From contig CAZWWS010000002.1 of assembly GCA_964637445.1 (NCBI GenBank), positions 1 to 64,000 of the forward strand: a stretch of 64,000 nucleotides of DNA, written 5' to 3'. Numbering within the stretch: position 1 is the stretch's first letter; each line of letters starts with the position of its first letter. Below the pieces are notes generated by a model, which did no database searches, was not told the DNA's origin, and saw only the letters and a list, made by a program, of their open reading frames with translations. This DNA is from M3 sp964637445 (GTDB lineage Bacteria; Bacteroidota; Bacteroidia; Bacteroidales; Muribaculaceae). Of the stretch, positions 42,559-51,872 are shown in pieces. A program made the position numbers and the translations under genes.

Positions 42559-43487
42559 TCATTGCGACCGCGTTGCATCCGACGATAATTGCGTTGCAAT
42601 CCGGCGAGTTTCGTGCGCTTGACGGCCGAATGACTGAATATGCGTGAAAAATCCTCTTGAGTCATTCTTTCAATATCATCGCCACGTAGAGCCAACAGCG
42701 ACTCCGACGCGGCAAATTCAGCAATATCAGTAGGCTTGACCTCACGATTGTGGGGACATACAGATTGACAAGTGTCGCACCCATACACTCGCTGTCCCAA
42801 CGGCAAATCGTCTGGCAACTCTCCTCGATATTCAATGGTAAGATACGACAAGCAGCGACGAGCATCCATCGAGCCATCGCCGCGTAGTGCACCCATCGGG
42901 CAGGCTTTCACACACGCACCACAATCGGCACATCTGTCGCGACACGGAGCAGAGGGTGCAAACTTCACAGTCGTCAGTATTGTGCCGATAAACACATACG
43001 AGCCGACTCCGGGCACTATCAGCAATCCATTGCGCCCGATAAAGCCAACACCCGCCTCTGCAGCCCAATAGCGCTCGCGAAGCGGTGCTGTGTCGACACA
43101 CACGCGCGTCTGTCCGCCCCAAGCAGTACGGATATATTCGGCCACCGATTCCAAGCGCCGGCGCACCACCTCGTGGTAGTCGCGTCCGAGTGCATAGGTC
43201 GCTATCTGAGGCGCATCGTCAGGCTGAGTTTTTTCAGGGAAATAATTGAACGCAACCACAATGATGGATTGTGCTCCATCGAGAAGCAGGCGCGGATCGG
43301 TGCGCACCTCGTCATATCGCGCCAGATATTCCATCTCGCCGTTACACTCATCGGCAATCCAACGTCGATAGGCATCTACAGCCACGTCCGACACTCGACA
43401 AGCATCGGCAATGCCAAAACTCGAAGCGCCAGAAGCCTTGAGAGGCTCCAAAATCGACGATTTACATGGTAATGGGGAGAAACTCAT
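42555..43487 (-). CDS. queG: Epoxyqueuosine reductase
   Basis: Last step of queuosine synthesis on tRNA: reduces epoxyqueuosine using cobalamin and two 4Fe-4S clusters. The 310-residue protein shows CVDTAPLRERYWAAEAGVGFIG (cobalamin region), two ferredoxin motifs CRDRCADCGACVKACPMGAL and GCDTCQSVCPHN, and KRTKLAGLQRNYRRM at the end. It is the short form without the C-terminal HEAT repeats. It overlaps the polysaccharide deacetylase gene by 26 bases. Confidence 0.94.
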   Translation of the reverse strand: MSFSPLPCKSSILEPLKASGASSFGIADACRVSDVAVDAYRRWIADECNGEMEYLARYDEVRTDPRLLLDGAQSIIVVAFNYFPEKTQPDDAPQIATYALGRDYHEVVRRRLESVAEYIRTAWGGQTRVCVDTAPLRERYWAAEAGVGFIGRNGLLIVPGVGSYVFIGTILTTVKFAPSAPCRDRCADCGACVKACPMGALRGDGSMDARRCLSYLTIEYRGELPDDLPLGQRVYGCDTCQSVCPHNREVKPTDIAEFAASESLLALRGDDIERMTQEDFSRIFSHSAVKRTKLAGLQRNYRRMQRGRND

Positions 43488-44079
43488 AACCCTGCTCTTT
43501 TAGCCAATGGATAGCACGAGGAAGCGTCTGACGCATGTTTTTTTCTGCTTTCAGCGAGTCGTGGAATACTATAATCGACCCATTGCGGGCATATCGCTTC
43601 ACATTGGCAAACACCTCATCGGGGGTAAGCTTGCGGCTATAGTCGCGCGTCACAAGGTCGTACATGATGATATTGTAGTGACGCTTGATGACTCTTGCCT
43701 GCGACCATCGCAATAGTCCGTGAGGCGGGCGAAAAAGCGAGCTATCGATCAGTTCGTCAGCCTCGGTGATATTTCGTAGGTATCGACGTGAGTGCACTTT
43801 GAACCCTTGTAGATGGTTCATCGTATGGTTGCCATAGCTGTGTCCACGGCGCTTAATCTCTTCGAGCAAATGAGGATGTCGGCGCACATTGTCGCCGACT
43901 AAAAAAAAGGTAGCCTTGATTTGCTCAGCATCGAGCAAATCAAGGACCCATGGGGTGACTTCGGGAATAGGCCCGTCATCGAATGTCAGATACACCACTC
44001 GTCGTTTTTTGCGTTTGATGCGCCATATTGCTTCCGGAAACAATAGGCGATATAGGAGCGGTGGTTGTTCGATAAACAT
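43462..44079 (-). CDS. NodB-type polysaccharide deacetylase
   Basis: A 205-residue carbohydrate esterase family 4 protein. Motifs in order: YLTFDDGPIPEV (motif 1), GNHTMNHL (motif 2, metal His), FRPPHGLLRW (motif 3) and a C-terminal IIVFHDS (motif 5). There is no signal peptide, only a short N-terminal part, so it may stay in the cytosol or associate with the membrane. Substrate may be peptidoglycan or another acetylated glycan; not resolvable. It lies between DUF2723 (16 bases) and queG (overlap). Confidence 0.88.
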   Translation of the reverse strand: MFIEQPPLLYRLLFPEAIWRIKRKKRRVVYLTFDDGPIPEVTPWVLDLLDAEQIKATFFLVGDNVRRHPHLLEEIKRRGHSYGNHTMNHLQGFKVHSRRYLRNITEADELIDSSLFRPPHGLLRWSQARVIKRHYNIIMYDLVTRDYSRKLTPDEVFANVKRYARNGSIIVFHDSLKAEKNMRQTLPRAIHWLKEQGYEFLPITM

Positions 44080-44095
44080 ATTTTTTCCCGATTAG

Positions 44096-47000
44096 TTACT
44101 CACCAAGATAACGACTGAAATTGATGCCGGTAGCTTGAAGTTCGTTGAGAAGAGTCTCTGCATCTCCACCACCATCACTATAAGTCTGAATGAGCGCAAT
44201 GAAATATGTGTCATTGACATAGCGGTCGGCGCGCTGAAGCGTAGCATATTTGCCGGGTGTGAGGCTTTGGAAATAGCGTACGTATTGCCCGAAATGGCGT
44301 ATTTCATATTCGAGAATCTTCAAACCCTTCTCCTTGTCGGACTCTTCGCCCGTCACATCATATAGACGAAGATAGAGTTCGCCGAGATTCTGTCCTATCT
44401 GCACCGAGTAAGGCGACGCATGAGTCGGAAGTTTTTCGACCATCAAATCGAGGATGGTGCGAGCGCGCTTGTAGCGGTCGGCCGAGAAAGTCTTTCCATA
44501 TTCGGGAGCATCGATAGAGTCGGCGAGCACTTCAGCTGTCACGCCCTCGTTATAGAGCTGAGTGGCAAGGTCGAGCATCGAGCTGCGAGTGGTGGTGACC
44601 ATGCGGCGTACAGTCTCGTCGAGGTAAATATCGTCGGCACTCTTGGTTTGGTCGATGCCACCCCAACGGAATTTATTGACCACATTGTCGTACATCTTAT
44701 CGGTGTTGACATCTATCGTATATCCGTCGTACATTTCCGTGCGTACGGGCGACACTTCGTAGGCCATACCGGTATTTCTCAGATACGGTGACAATCCCAA
44801 ATAGTAGGAATCGGGAACGGTCATCGCGAAATAGAACGGACGAGTCCAACCATTGGCAGCGTTAGTAGCAATCATATCAAGCGATACCAATTGACTCAAT
44901 GTCAATCCGCCATCGGCAACCGTCTCGGGAGAATTGTTGAGATTCATATCGATGTATTCATCCACGGCAACTGCTTCATCGGCGGTAACGCGACCGGCTT
45001 TCACCACAGCTTCTTTATCGATAGGAATATACATATTGGTATATCGGAACTCCGGAAGCCCCCACTCGTTGCGGTCGGCCTCGTTAGAATAGCACCACTT
45101 CACGGCGGCAAGAGCATTTACCTTCGTAGTGTCAGGCGAAAGAAAATAGCTGAACTGACGGCGGTCGTGAGCATAATCGGCAGGAGTAGCCATCATGGCT
45201 ATCGGTGCCGAATTATACGATGGATGACGCATTTGGTTCACATACCAGTCGGTAGTGAGATATGACAGATTGACTACTCTGACGTCGGTACGATAGCCCT
45301 CTACCTCTTGCGCGTACCATAGTGGGAATGTATCGTTGTCGCCGTTTGTAAATATCACGGCGTTTTCGTCGAGACTCGACAGATAGTTCATACCGAAATC
45401 GCGCGCAGCATATCGTCCGGTTCGGTCGTGGTCGTCCCATGTCTGCGACACCATTTGGAGAGGTACGATGACGCCCAAAACGCAAGCCACGATAGCCGCC
45501 AAAAATCCTTGTCGGTCGTCGGGCTCCTGATATACGGGCATCTCCTTGTCGCGAGTCTTACGCAAACCGATTACCACCATACGCCACAATCCGGCTACAC
45601 CCATACCTATCCATATTGCAAAGGCATAGAACGACCCGGCAAAAGCGTAGTCGCGTTCGCGAGGTTGCGAAGGAGTCTGATTGAGATAGAGCACGATGGC
45701 TATACCGGTCATAAAGAAGAGGAAAAACACCACCCAGAATTGCTCAATGCCTCGCTTAGAGGTAAAGGCTTGCCAAAGCAATCCGATGATGCCCAAAATG
45801 AGCGGAAGTAGGTAGAACACATTATGACCCTTGTTTCCGGCACCCAAGTCGTCGGGGAGCATAGACTGATCGCCCAGTCGAGGCGTGTCGATAAACGGAA
45901 TACCGGAAATCCAGTTGCCATGATTGACTTCGCCATTACCTTGAATGTCGTTCTGACGGCCGGCAAAGTTCCACATGAAATATCGCCAATACATGTGGTT
46001 GAGCTGATAGGTGAAGAAGAATCGCAGATTTTCTACAAACGTAGGTTTAAGTTTCCAATCCTTCTGCAATGGCTCGCCATTCTCGTCGACGTAGGTAGTG
46101 GCATATACTTTCTCCCCTACCATACCGATCCAATCCTGATAAGCCGCAGCATGCTTTCCGCTATACATACGAGGGAAGAGCATATTCAGTTCGGGAGTCA
46201 TCTTGTACGACTGGCTTTTACCGATAGCCTCATAGCGGTCGGGGTCGTCGGGAGAGGTCTTAACGGCCTTGCCATACAGAGTTTTACCCTCATCGACGAT
46301 AGCTTTCGGACGTCCCGATGCATCTACTTGATAGAGGATGCCCGAATGCATCGTATTGCCGTAGAACAAGGGGCGTTCGCCATATTGCTCACGGTTGAGG
46401 TAGGAGCTTAACGAGAACACGTTGTCGGGACCATTCTGATTCATCGGAGGATTGGCAGATGAGCGTATCAAGAGCAATGCATACGATGAATAGCCGATAA
46501 ATATCACCAAAATACTGATCGATGTGATGCTTAGGATGCGCACCGGCAATTGTTGGTTTCTGAAAAATAAGAAATAAACCAATCCGCCCAACAGCAATGC
46601 AGGGATTATCCAGCCATCACCGATAAAGGGAATACCGGAAACCACGACAGCGAGCAAAAATGATATTTTGATGCGTTTCTGGCTATCGCCCTTATACAAT
46701 TCGGCAATGCTCCATATAAACAGTCCCAATGCAATGATGAAGTAGACCAATACCCCCATGTTGAAACTCATGCCAAGTGTATTGACGCAGAAAAGTTCCA
46801 TCCAACCTGCCACTTCAATGAAGCCCGGAACAAGGCCATAGAGGATAAGCCCCACTATCACAAACGATACGGCAAGGGCAATCAGCGAGCCGGTAGCAGT
46901 AGTGTTGCGATACTTCTTGTAGTAGAATACCAATACGATGGCAGGAATACAGAGCAAGTTGAGCAAATGGACGGCGATAGAGATACCAATCACATAGGCT

Positions 47001-47542
47001 ATCAATATCAGATAGCGGTCGCTATGCGGCTGATCTGCACGATTTTCCCACTTCAGTATAAGCCAGAATACCAACGCCGTACAGAACGATGAAAAGGCAT
47101 AAACTTCGCCTTCCACGGCTGAAAACCAGAAGGTATCGCTCCATGTGTAGGCAAGCGAGCCGACCAATCCGGAGCCGAATATCACAAGCATTCGCGTCAA
47201 AGAATATTCCTCGGCATCATCGCGAGTGACCAAGCGACGTACCAAGTGCGTAATGGTCCAGAACAAGAGCAAGATTGTGCCTGCACTAAGCAACGCCGAC
47301 ATCGAATTGACGGCAATAGCCACTTGCGACGGATCGGTCGTGAAGTTCACGAAAAATCGTGCGGCAAGCATGAAAATAGGGTTGCCCGGCGGGTGTCCGA
47401 CTTCCAGTTTGTAACCTTGAGAAATAAATTCGGGACAGTCCCAGAAGCTCGCAGTAGGCTCAAGAGTGAGCAGATAGGTGATGGCCGACACTACAAAGAC
47501 GAACCATCCGAGCGAATTGTTGATTATATTATACTTTTTCAT
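44096..47542 (-). CDS. DUF2723 large membrane protein (TMEM260-like O-mannosyltransferase family)
   Basis: A 1148-residue protein. The N-terminal half has about 14 membrane segments with DUF2723's EPTASFWDCPEFIS and VGHPPGNPIF close to the start, an acidic catalytic region like GT-C glycosyltransferases; the second half is an extracytoplasmic, mostly helical/TPR-like domain. The eukaryotic relative TMEM260 is a protein O-mannosyltransferase, and Bacteroidetes members are proposed to work in protein O-glycosylation; that role is inferred. The start at 47542 follows MTIKR in the same frame and gives the family's N-terminus. It has its own good promoter and leads the operon DUF2723-deacetylase-queG. 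Confidence 0.85.
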   Translation of the reverse strand: MKKYNIINNSLGWFVFVVSAITYLLTLEPTASFWDCPEFISQGYKLEVGHPPGNPIFMLAARFFVNFTTDPSQVAIAVNSMSALLSAGTILLLFWTITHLVRRLVTRDDAEEYSLTRMLVIFGSGLVGSLAYTWSDTFWFSAVEGEVYAFSSFCTALVFWLILKWENRADQPHSDRYLILIAYVIGISIAVHLLNLLCIPAIVLVFYYKKYRNTTATGSLIALAVSFVIVGLILYGLVPGFIEVAGWMELFCVNTLGMSFNMGVLVYFIIALGLFIWSIAELYKGDSQKRIKISFLLAVVVSGIPFIGDGWIIPALLLGGLVYFLFFRNQQLPVRILSITSISILVIFIGYSSYALLLIRSSANPPMNQNGPDNVFSLSSYLNREQYGERPLFYGNTMHSGILYQVDASGRPKAIVDEGKTLYGKAVKTSPDDPDRYEAIGKSQSYKMTPELNMLFPRMYSGKHAAAYQDWIGMVGEKVYATTYVDENGEPLQKDWKLKPTFVENLRFFFTYQLNHMYWRYFMWNFAGRQNDIQGNGEVNHGNWISGIPFIDTPRLGDQSMLPDDLGAGNKGHNVFYLLPLILGIIGLLWQAFTSKRGIEQFWVVFFLFFMTGIAIVLYLNQTPSQPRERDYAFAGSFYAFAIWIGMGVAGLWRMVVIGLRKTRDKEMPVYQEPDDRQGFLAAIVACVLGVIVPLQMVSQTWDDHDRTGRYAARDFGMNYLSSLDENAVIFTNGDNDTFPLWYAQEVEGYRTDVRVVNLSYLTTDWYVNQMRHPSYNSAPIAMMATPADYAHDRRQFSYFLSPDTTKVNALAAVKWCYSNEADRNEWGLPEFRYTNMYIPIDKEAVVKAGRVTADEAVAVDEYIDMNLNNSPETVADGGLTLSQLVSLDMIATNAANGWTRPFYFAMTVPDSYYLGLSPYLRNTGMAYEVSPVRTEMYDGYTIDVNTDKMYDNVVNKFRWGGIDQTKSADDIYLDETVRRMVTTTRSSMLDLATQLYNEGVTAEVLADSIDAPEYGKTFSADRYKRARTILDLMVEKLPTHASPYSVQIGQNLGELYLRLYDVTGEESDKEKGLKILEYEIRHFGQYVRYFQSLTPGKYATLQRADRYVNDTYFIALIQTYSDGGGDAETLLNELQATGINFSRYLGE

Positions 47543-47583
47543 CCGTTTGATAGTCAAGGGGCATACAACCCCAAAATCGATGG

Positions 47584-47614
47584 CAAAGATAACATAACTC
47601 GCTCGCTCTACAAA
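47584..47614 (-). promoter_or_regulatory. Promoter of the DUF2723 operon
   Basis: On the minus strand: TTTG (47614-47611), 19-base spacer, TATCTTTG (47591-47584). The ATG is about 40 bases downstream. Confidence 0.82.
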
Positions 47615-47632
47615 ATAAAAACACTTAACCCA

Positions 47633-48001
47633 TCAAAAATTTCGTAAAATCCACCATGCCACAAGTAATATTGCCGAACCCCAAATCACATACGACGAGT
47701 TGACAGCGCGATAAAATCGAGGAGCCACGGTACGTCGAAATTCCGCTATCAACAACGTAACGATAATCGGAATGAACACTATGAGCATAGCATTGAAATG
47801 CCATGCGGCAACTATATCGCCATGAAGAAGGGCATGAATAGCTCGCTGGGAGCCACAACCGGGACATTCGTAACCGGTGGCGACAAGAAAGGGGCAACGA
47901 GGAAACAGATGGTCGCTCGGGTCGAAATAGAAGTAGACACATAGCGCAACAAGCAACGTCACTGCCGCTATCAAGTATTTCAACCGTTTGGTCAGCTTCA
48001 T
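47633..48001 (-). CDS. DUF2752 family membrane protein
   Basis: A 122-residue protein with three membrane segments. The DUF2752 signature is CPFLVATGYECPGCGSQRA, followed by HALLHGDIVAAWHFN. Function unknown. ATG 48001 overlaps the stop of the GYF protein (ATGA), the usual pairing in Bacteroidetes. Confidence 0.88.
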   Translation of the reverse strand: MKLTKRLKYLIAAVTLLVALCVYFYFDPSDHLFPRCPFLVATGYECPGCGSQRAIHALLHGDIVAAWHFNAMLIVFIPIIVTLLIAEFRRTVAPRFYRAVNSSYVIWGSAILLVAWWILRNF

Positions 48002-48456
48002 ATCAGAGCGAAATAGAACGGCGTAGACACCAATCCCGCAACAATAGAGATTATAGTCCACATAGCAGCGCGCTCTGATGCTTGCTTAGCGCCGGCATAG
48101 TCGCCTTGATTGTAGCGAGTGGAAACCTTTGCAGCATAAACGATAGCCGGAATACCTAACGGCCAGCAGCATAGTACTGTAGCCAAGATAGCCCACACCA
48201 GATATGTCTGTGGACAAGGAGGCATCGGTTCGGTCGGAGTCGGCGTAGGAGCAGATACCGGATTGGGAGTCGAATAATCAGTCCATGATGGTTTCGGGAC
48301 AAACAGCGGAGCCAACTCCGGCACAGTCGCAGCGGCTGCCCATTGCGCCATACCTTCACGCCACACTTGTGTCTGCGCTGTAGCGCCACAAGCTATTAAT
48401 TGCTCAGCCGACAACGGCCCTACTTTCACATTGTTGATTATCGCCCAATAATTCAT
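47998..48456 (-). CDS. GYF_2 and CD225/dispanin domain membrane protein
   Basis: A 152-residue protein with an N-terminal GYF_2 domain (YWAIINNVKVGPLSAEQL, VWREGMAQW), a Pro/Thr-rich linker (about 60-80), and a CD225/dispanin-type two-helix part (YLVWAILATVLCCWPLGIPA, then YNQGDYAGAKQASERAAMW). Such proteins are membrane-associated and of unknown function. It ends the pdxJ-TonB series together with DUF2752. Confidence 0.87.
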   Translation of the reverse strand: MNYWAIINNVKVGPLSAEQLIACGATAQTQVWREGMAQWAAAATVPELAPLFVPKPSWTDYSTPNPVSAPTPTPTEPMPPCPQTYLVWAILATVLCCWPLGIPAIVYAAKVSTRYNQGDYAGAKQASERAAMWTIISIVAGLVSTPFYFALI

Positions 48457-48477
48457 ATCGTTTATTTCTATTTTTTA

Positions 48478-49263
48478 TTATTCAAATCGCCATGTAATCA
48501 CACCGGTCTGCGTAGCGGGGCCGTCGAGCGACACCGAGAATTGCGACTGACGCGATGCTGCGATGCAACTATTTCGTACGTTCATATTGGCAGCTGCAGG
48601 TCCGTCGCCCCCGACATAAGTGGGAGTACCGACTACCTTTCCCTGCTTGTTTACCACTACTTTGATGCGTATTGTGCCCGACAAAGTGCTTGAAGGTCTA
48701 CCCCAACTCTCTACCGAACGGCCTTTCAAATTGTGACCGGGAGCACCTTTCACCGCTCCGGTAGAGGCATTGCCGTCGGGCTGTCCCGACTTACCATTGC
48801 CGGAACCGCTGCCACCAAACTTCACACGATTGCTGATGCGCTCGGCAGCTTCCTTTTCGCGACGCGCTTTCTCTTGAGCGGCAAGCTCCTCTTTAGTAGG
48901 GCCTGTCTTTTCGGGACGCTCTTTTTCTTTCACCTTAGCCGGCGACTCTTGCTGCGATGTAATCAAGGGAGCAGGCTCACCTACCGAGCCGGCATCGACC
49001 ATATCGGTAGCGTCAGAGGCGGCATCGTCGGTCGTCTCCTGAGGAGCCGGCTCGTCGCTTGTGGTTACCGATGGGTCGGGAATATCGCCAAGCATCACAT
49101 ACTCACCGCCAAACAAGATTTCGCTTTCGTCGGCAGGAGGCCACTCGCGAGTCTCCGTCGGGTCAAACTCAAGATACGCACAAAGCAACACAATCAACAC
49201 TATGGCATGAAAAGCCACAGTGCCGACAATAGCTATTATACGATCTTTTCTATTAGAGTCCAT
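48478..49263 (-). CDS. TonB/TolA-like energy-transducer protein
   Basis: A 261-residue protein: N-terminal membrane helix (about 10-29), a long acidic and then Lys/Glu-rich periplasmic linker with a coiled-coil stretch (KEELAAQEKARREKEAAERI), a Gly-rich part, and a C-terminal TonB_C domain with TIRIKVVVNKQGKVVGTPTY. With TolQ/ExbB and ExbD just upstream it forms a proton-driven transducer that powers outer-membrane transport or stability. Its start overlaps the exbD end by 11 bases. Confidence 0.85.
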   Translation of the reverse strand: MDSNRKDRIIAIVGTVAFHAIVLIVLLCAYLEFDPTETREWPPADESEILFGGEYVMLGDIPDPSVTTSDEPAPQETTDDAASDATDMVDAGSVGEPAPLITSQQESPAKVKEKERPEKTGPTKEELAAQEKARREKEAAERISNRVKFGGSGSGNGKSGQPDGNASTGAVKGAPGHNLKGRSVESWGRPSSTLSGTIRIKVVVNKQGKVVGTPTYVGGDGPAAANMNVRNSCIAASRQSQFSVSLDGPATQTGVITWRFE

Positions 49264-49693
49264 CAGAAGTCTTTATGGTAGATGTAGATGCCGGTTTGGT
49301 GGCAAGCACCATTTTGAGATTATTGCGAGCACCCAAATCAAGCACCTCGACAATCTTGCCATAAGGCACAGCCTCATCGGCATAGATAGCGATATAGCTT
49401 TCGGGGGCGGTCTCTTGAGTCATACGCAAGAAAGTGAGCAACGCATCGGCGGCGATAGCCTGCGGCTCTTCATCGCCAAAGGAGGCATAAAGTTGCTGTT
49501 CCTTGTCGATATACACGCGCGTACCGGGTTTCACAGCCGTTTGCTCCGAACTTTGCGGGAGATTCACCTCCAACGCCGTGGGAAACACAAACGTAGAAGT
49601 GACCATGAAGAATATCAACAGCAGAAAGATCACATCGGTCATCGATGCCATCGAAAATTCCGCCATCATATTATGTTGTCGTTTTAATGCCAT
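49253..49693 (-). CDS. exbD: ExbD/TolR family biopolymer transport protein
   Basis: A 146-residue protein with a single N-terminal membrane helix (about 15-36, SMTDVIFLLLIFFMVTSTF with the proton-relay Asp) and a periplasmic domain. It partners the upstream TolQ/ExbB channel. The gene lies 38 bases after the channel gene and overlaps the TonB-like gene by 11 bases. Confidence 0.92.
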   Translation of the reverse strand: MALKRQHNMMAEFSMASMTDVIFLLLIFFMVTSTFVFPTALEVNLPQSSEQTAVKPGTRVYIDKEQQLYASFGDEEPQAIAADALLTFLRMTQETAPESYIAIYADEAVPYGKIVEVLDLGARNNLKMVLATKPASTSTIKTSDGL

Positions 49694-49731
49694 AATAATC
49701 GATAGTTATTGACAATGCGACACCACCGATG

Positions 49732-50460
49732 TTACTCGGCAGGCTCGTTAAGGAGATCCATAAATTCCATCGTTTTGCCTTCGAGGAGCTTCATCACACC
49801 ATTGATTCGCGACACCAAATAGTTGTAGGCAAACATAGCGATGATACCGACCACAAGACCGGCAACAGTGGTGACCAATGCTTCGTAAATACCACCGGCG
49901 AGGACACCGATATTAGCACCACTACCGGCACTTGCCAATGCGTAGAACGCCTCAACCATACCTACTACCGTGCCTAAGAATCCGAGCATCGGCGCACCGG
50001 AAGCTGTAGTGGCAAGCCATGGCAACCCTTTGCCAAGACGAGCGATTTCAAGATTGCCGGTATTTTCGATAGCCACAAGCACATCGTTCATGGGGCGTCC
50101 GATACGGCTGATACCTTTTATAATCAAGCGCGCGTAAGGCGACTCAGTCTTTTTGCAAAGATTGAGCGCACTCTCGATTTCTCCTTCATGGATATAATCT
50201 TTGATGCGACGCATGAATGTGGGGTCTTCCTGGTCGGCCTTACGGATGACCATAAAGCGCTCAATAAATACATAGATACACACAATTGAGAGCAGAGCCA
50301 ATGGTATCATTATGAATCCGCCTTTGAGACAAAGATCCCAAACAGACAATTCTTCGACCATGGGCGCTGCCTGTTGAGCTGCATCGGCAACCATGGCGCT
50401 ATCGGTTGCGACTGAATCGACAACGACCGACTGTATTGCGACTAAAATCGTGTTAAGCAT
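49732..50460 (-). CDS. MotA/TolQ/ExbB proton-channel protein
   Basis: A 242-residue inner-membrane protein with three membrane segments (about 49-70, 145-165 and 190-212) and the family's conserved LPWLATTASGAPMLGFLGTVVG block. The extended N-terminus (about 45 residues, acidic) may be a periplasmic or signal-like tail. It forms the ion channel that energises the TonB-like protein. It follows pdxJ by 42 bases, the conserved Bacteroidetes order. Confidence 0.92.
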   Translation of the reverse strand: MLNTILVAIQSVVVDSVATDSAMVADAAQQAAPMVEELSVWDLCLKGGFIMIPLALLSIVCIYVFIERFMVIRKADQEDPTFMRRIKDYIHEGEIESALNLCKKTESPYARLIIKGISRIGRPMNDVLVAIENTGNLEIARLGKGLPWLATTASGAPMLGFLGTVVGMVEAFYALASAGSGANIGVLAGGIYEALVTTVAGLVVGIIAMFAYNYLVSRINGVMKLLEGKTMEFMDLLNEPAE

Positions 50461-50502
50461 ATTCTTTTATCAGGATATTTGAGGGGTTAATATGATTTGT
50501 GA

Positions 50503-51216
50503 TTATTGAAGACATTCTTTGTAGCGCTTGATAGTCTCTTGAAGACCGAGATATAGCGCGTCGGAGATAAGAGAGTGACCTATCGACACCTCGTTGAGAT
50601 AGGGTATCTGCTCATGAAAATACTTCAAATTTTCGAGGTTCAGATCATGACCGGCATTGACACCGAGACCTACTTTGTGAGCCGCCACACTTGCTTCGAC
50701 AAAAGGAGCTACAGCCTCTTCACGATTGGCAGCATATCCGTCGGCATAGGGCTTTGTAAACAATTCCACACGATCGGCACCGGTTTTTGCTGCCATCTTA
50801 ATGTTTTCGACATCCGTACCCACAAAAATCGAAGAGCGGATGCCTGCTTCGCGAAGCGAGTCGACAATCGATGTCAGAAATTCGAGATTATCTGCCACGT
50901 TCCATCCGGCATTGGAGGTCAACGCATCGGGAGCGTCGGGCACCAATGTAACTTGCGCGGGCTTAACTTTCAGCACCAAGTCCATAAATTCGGGCGACGG
51001 GTATCCCTCAATATTAAATTCGGTTTTCACCAACGGGCGAAGCTGAAACACGTCGGCATAGCGAATGTGGCGTTCGTCGGGGCGAGGATGGACGGTAATG
51101 CCATTCGCGCCAAACTGCTCACAATCCATCGCTACTTGCTGCACGTTAGGCACATTTTCGCCTCGCGCATTGCGCAAGGTGGCAACTTTGTTGATATTTA
51201 CACTTAAATTAGTCAT
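50503..51216 (-). CDS. pdxJ: Pyridoxine 5'-phosphate synthase
   Basis: Condenses 1-deoxyxylulose 5-phosphate with 3-amino-2-oxopropyl phosphate to pyridoxine 5'-phosphate. The 237-residue TIM barrel begins MTNLSVNINKVATLRNARG, has ITVHPRPDERHIR, FNIEGYPS and GLGVNAGHDLN near the C-terminal end, all family hallmarks. ATG 51216 is chosen over 51228 because it gives the family N-terminus. The DXP pathway's PdxB is present as a fusion at 35747-37705. Divergent from the CBS-nadK genes. Confidence 0.96.
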   Translation of the reverse strand: MTNLSVNINKVATLRNARGENVPNVQQVAMDCEQFGANGITVHPRPDERHIRYADVFQLRPLVKTEFNIEGYPSPEFMDLVLKVKPAQVTLVPDAPDALTSNAGWNVADNLEFLTSIVDSLREAGIRSSIFVGTDVENIKMAAKTGADRVELFTKPYADGYAANREEAVAPFVEASVAAHKVGLGVNAGHDLNLENLKYFHEQIPYLNEVSIGHSLISDALYLGLQETIKRYKECLQ

Positions 51217-51287
51217 CTTTTTTACCAATCGAAATCTATATTATTGCTGTAATTGTTGATAAATATGGATATTTGGAGTTTTTTTAC

Positions 51288-51295
51288 TACATTTG
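51288..51295 (+). promoter_or_regulatory. Probable promoter, -7 element, CBS-nadK genes
   Basis: TACATTTG (TAnnTTTG), 52 bases before the TTG start at 51348. The upstream element is not clear. It overlaps the transcribed region of the divergent pdxJ promoter. Confidence 0.5.
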
Positions 51296-51311
51296 TCCTA
51301 CTTATCGACTG

Positions 51312-51342
51312 CAAAAGTAATAAGAACTGACTAAAAATCGAA
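51312..51342 (-). promoter_or_regulatory. Probable promoter of the pdxJ-TonB operon
   Basis: On the minus strand: TTCG (51342-51339), 19-base spacer, TACTTTTG (51319-51312). It would give a leader of about 90 bases before pdxJ. Confidence 0.55.
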
Positions 51343-51347
51343 ACGTT

Positions 51348-51872
51348 TTGACCGCAAAAGATATAATATCGCCAAAATTATTGGCATTAAAGCCGGCAGA
51401 ATTGGCAGTTGCGACCCCAAAAGTTGCAGCTTCGGCATCGTTGGCCGTTGTGCTGCACAAGATGCTCGACACGGCATCGGCCGTCGGTGTGGTAGATGAT
51501 GCGACCGACAAAGCCATAGGCACAATCGACGCCGAGGGAATCGTGGCATCGATGGCTCAGATGTTTCCGGTGGTCGATGAGTCGTGTGAGCTGATTGTGG
51601 AGTGCGACAGTCACGACTATAGCGCTTCGGAGGTAGCTCGTGCGGTAGAGGACTGCAACGCCCATATACTCAACCTCAACGTGATGGAGCGGTCGACAAG
51701 CGACGGACGGATTGCAATTGCCTTACGCATCAACCATTCCCATGGAGAGGCTGTGGCGCGCTCATTGGCTCGATATGGCTACGACGTGGTCGACATTGTA
51801 GGCAGCAACGACCCTATATCAGCGAATACACAAGAGCGAATAAACGAACTTATCCACTATCTTGAACTATGA
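51348..51872 (+). CDS. CBS-domain protein upstream of nadK, TTG start
   Basis: A 174-residue protein. The first half is a CBS-domain-like pair region (KDIISPKLLALKPAE, then VGVVDDATDKAIGTIDAEGI), the second has an ACT-like beta pattern (AHILNLNVMERSTSDGRIAIALRIN). The only start giving the family N-terminus (MxAKDxIS...LKP) is TTG 51348; the first ATG would cut off about 38 residues. Its stop overlaps the nadK ATG (ATGA), so it may sense a nucleotide and be linked to NAD kinase; this is inference from context. Confidence 0.75.
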   Translation: MTAKDIISPKLLALKPAELAVATPKVAASASLAVVLHKMLDTASAVGVVDDATDKAIGTIDAEGIVASMAQMFPVVDESCELIVECDSHDYSASEVARAVEDCNAHILNLNVMERSTSDGRIAIALRINHSHGEAVARSLARYGYDVVDIVGSNDPISANTQERINELIHYLEL

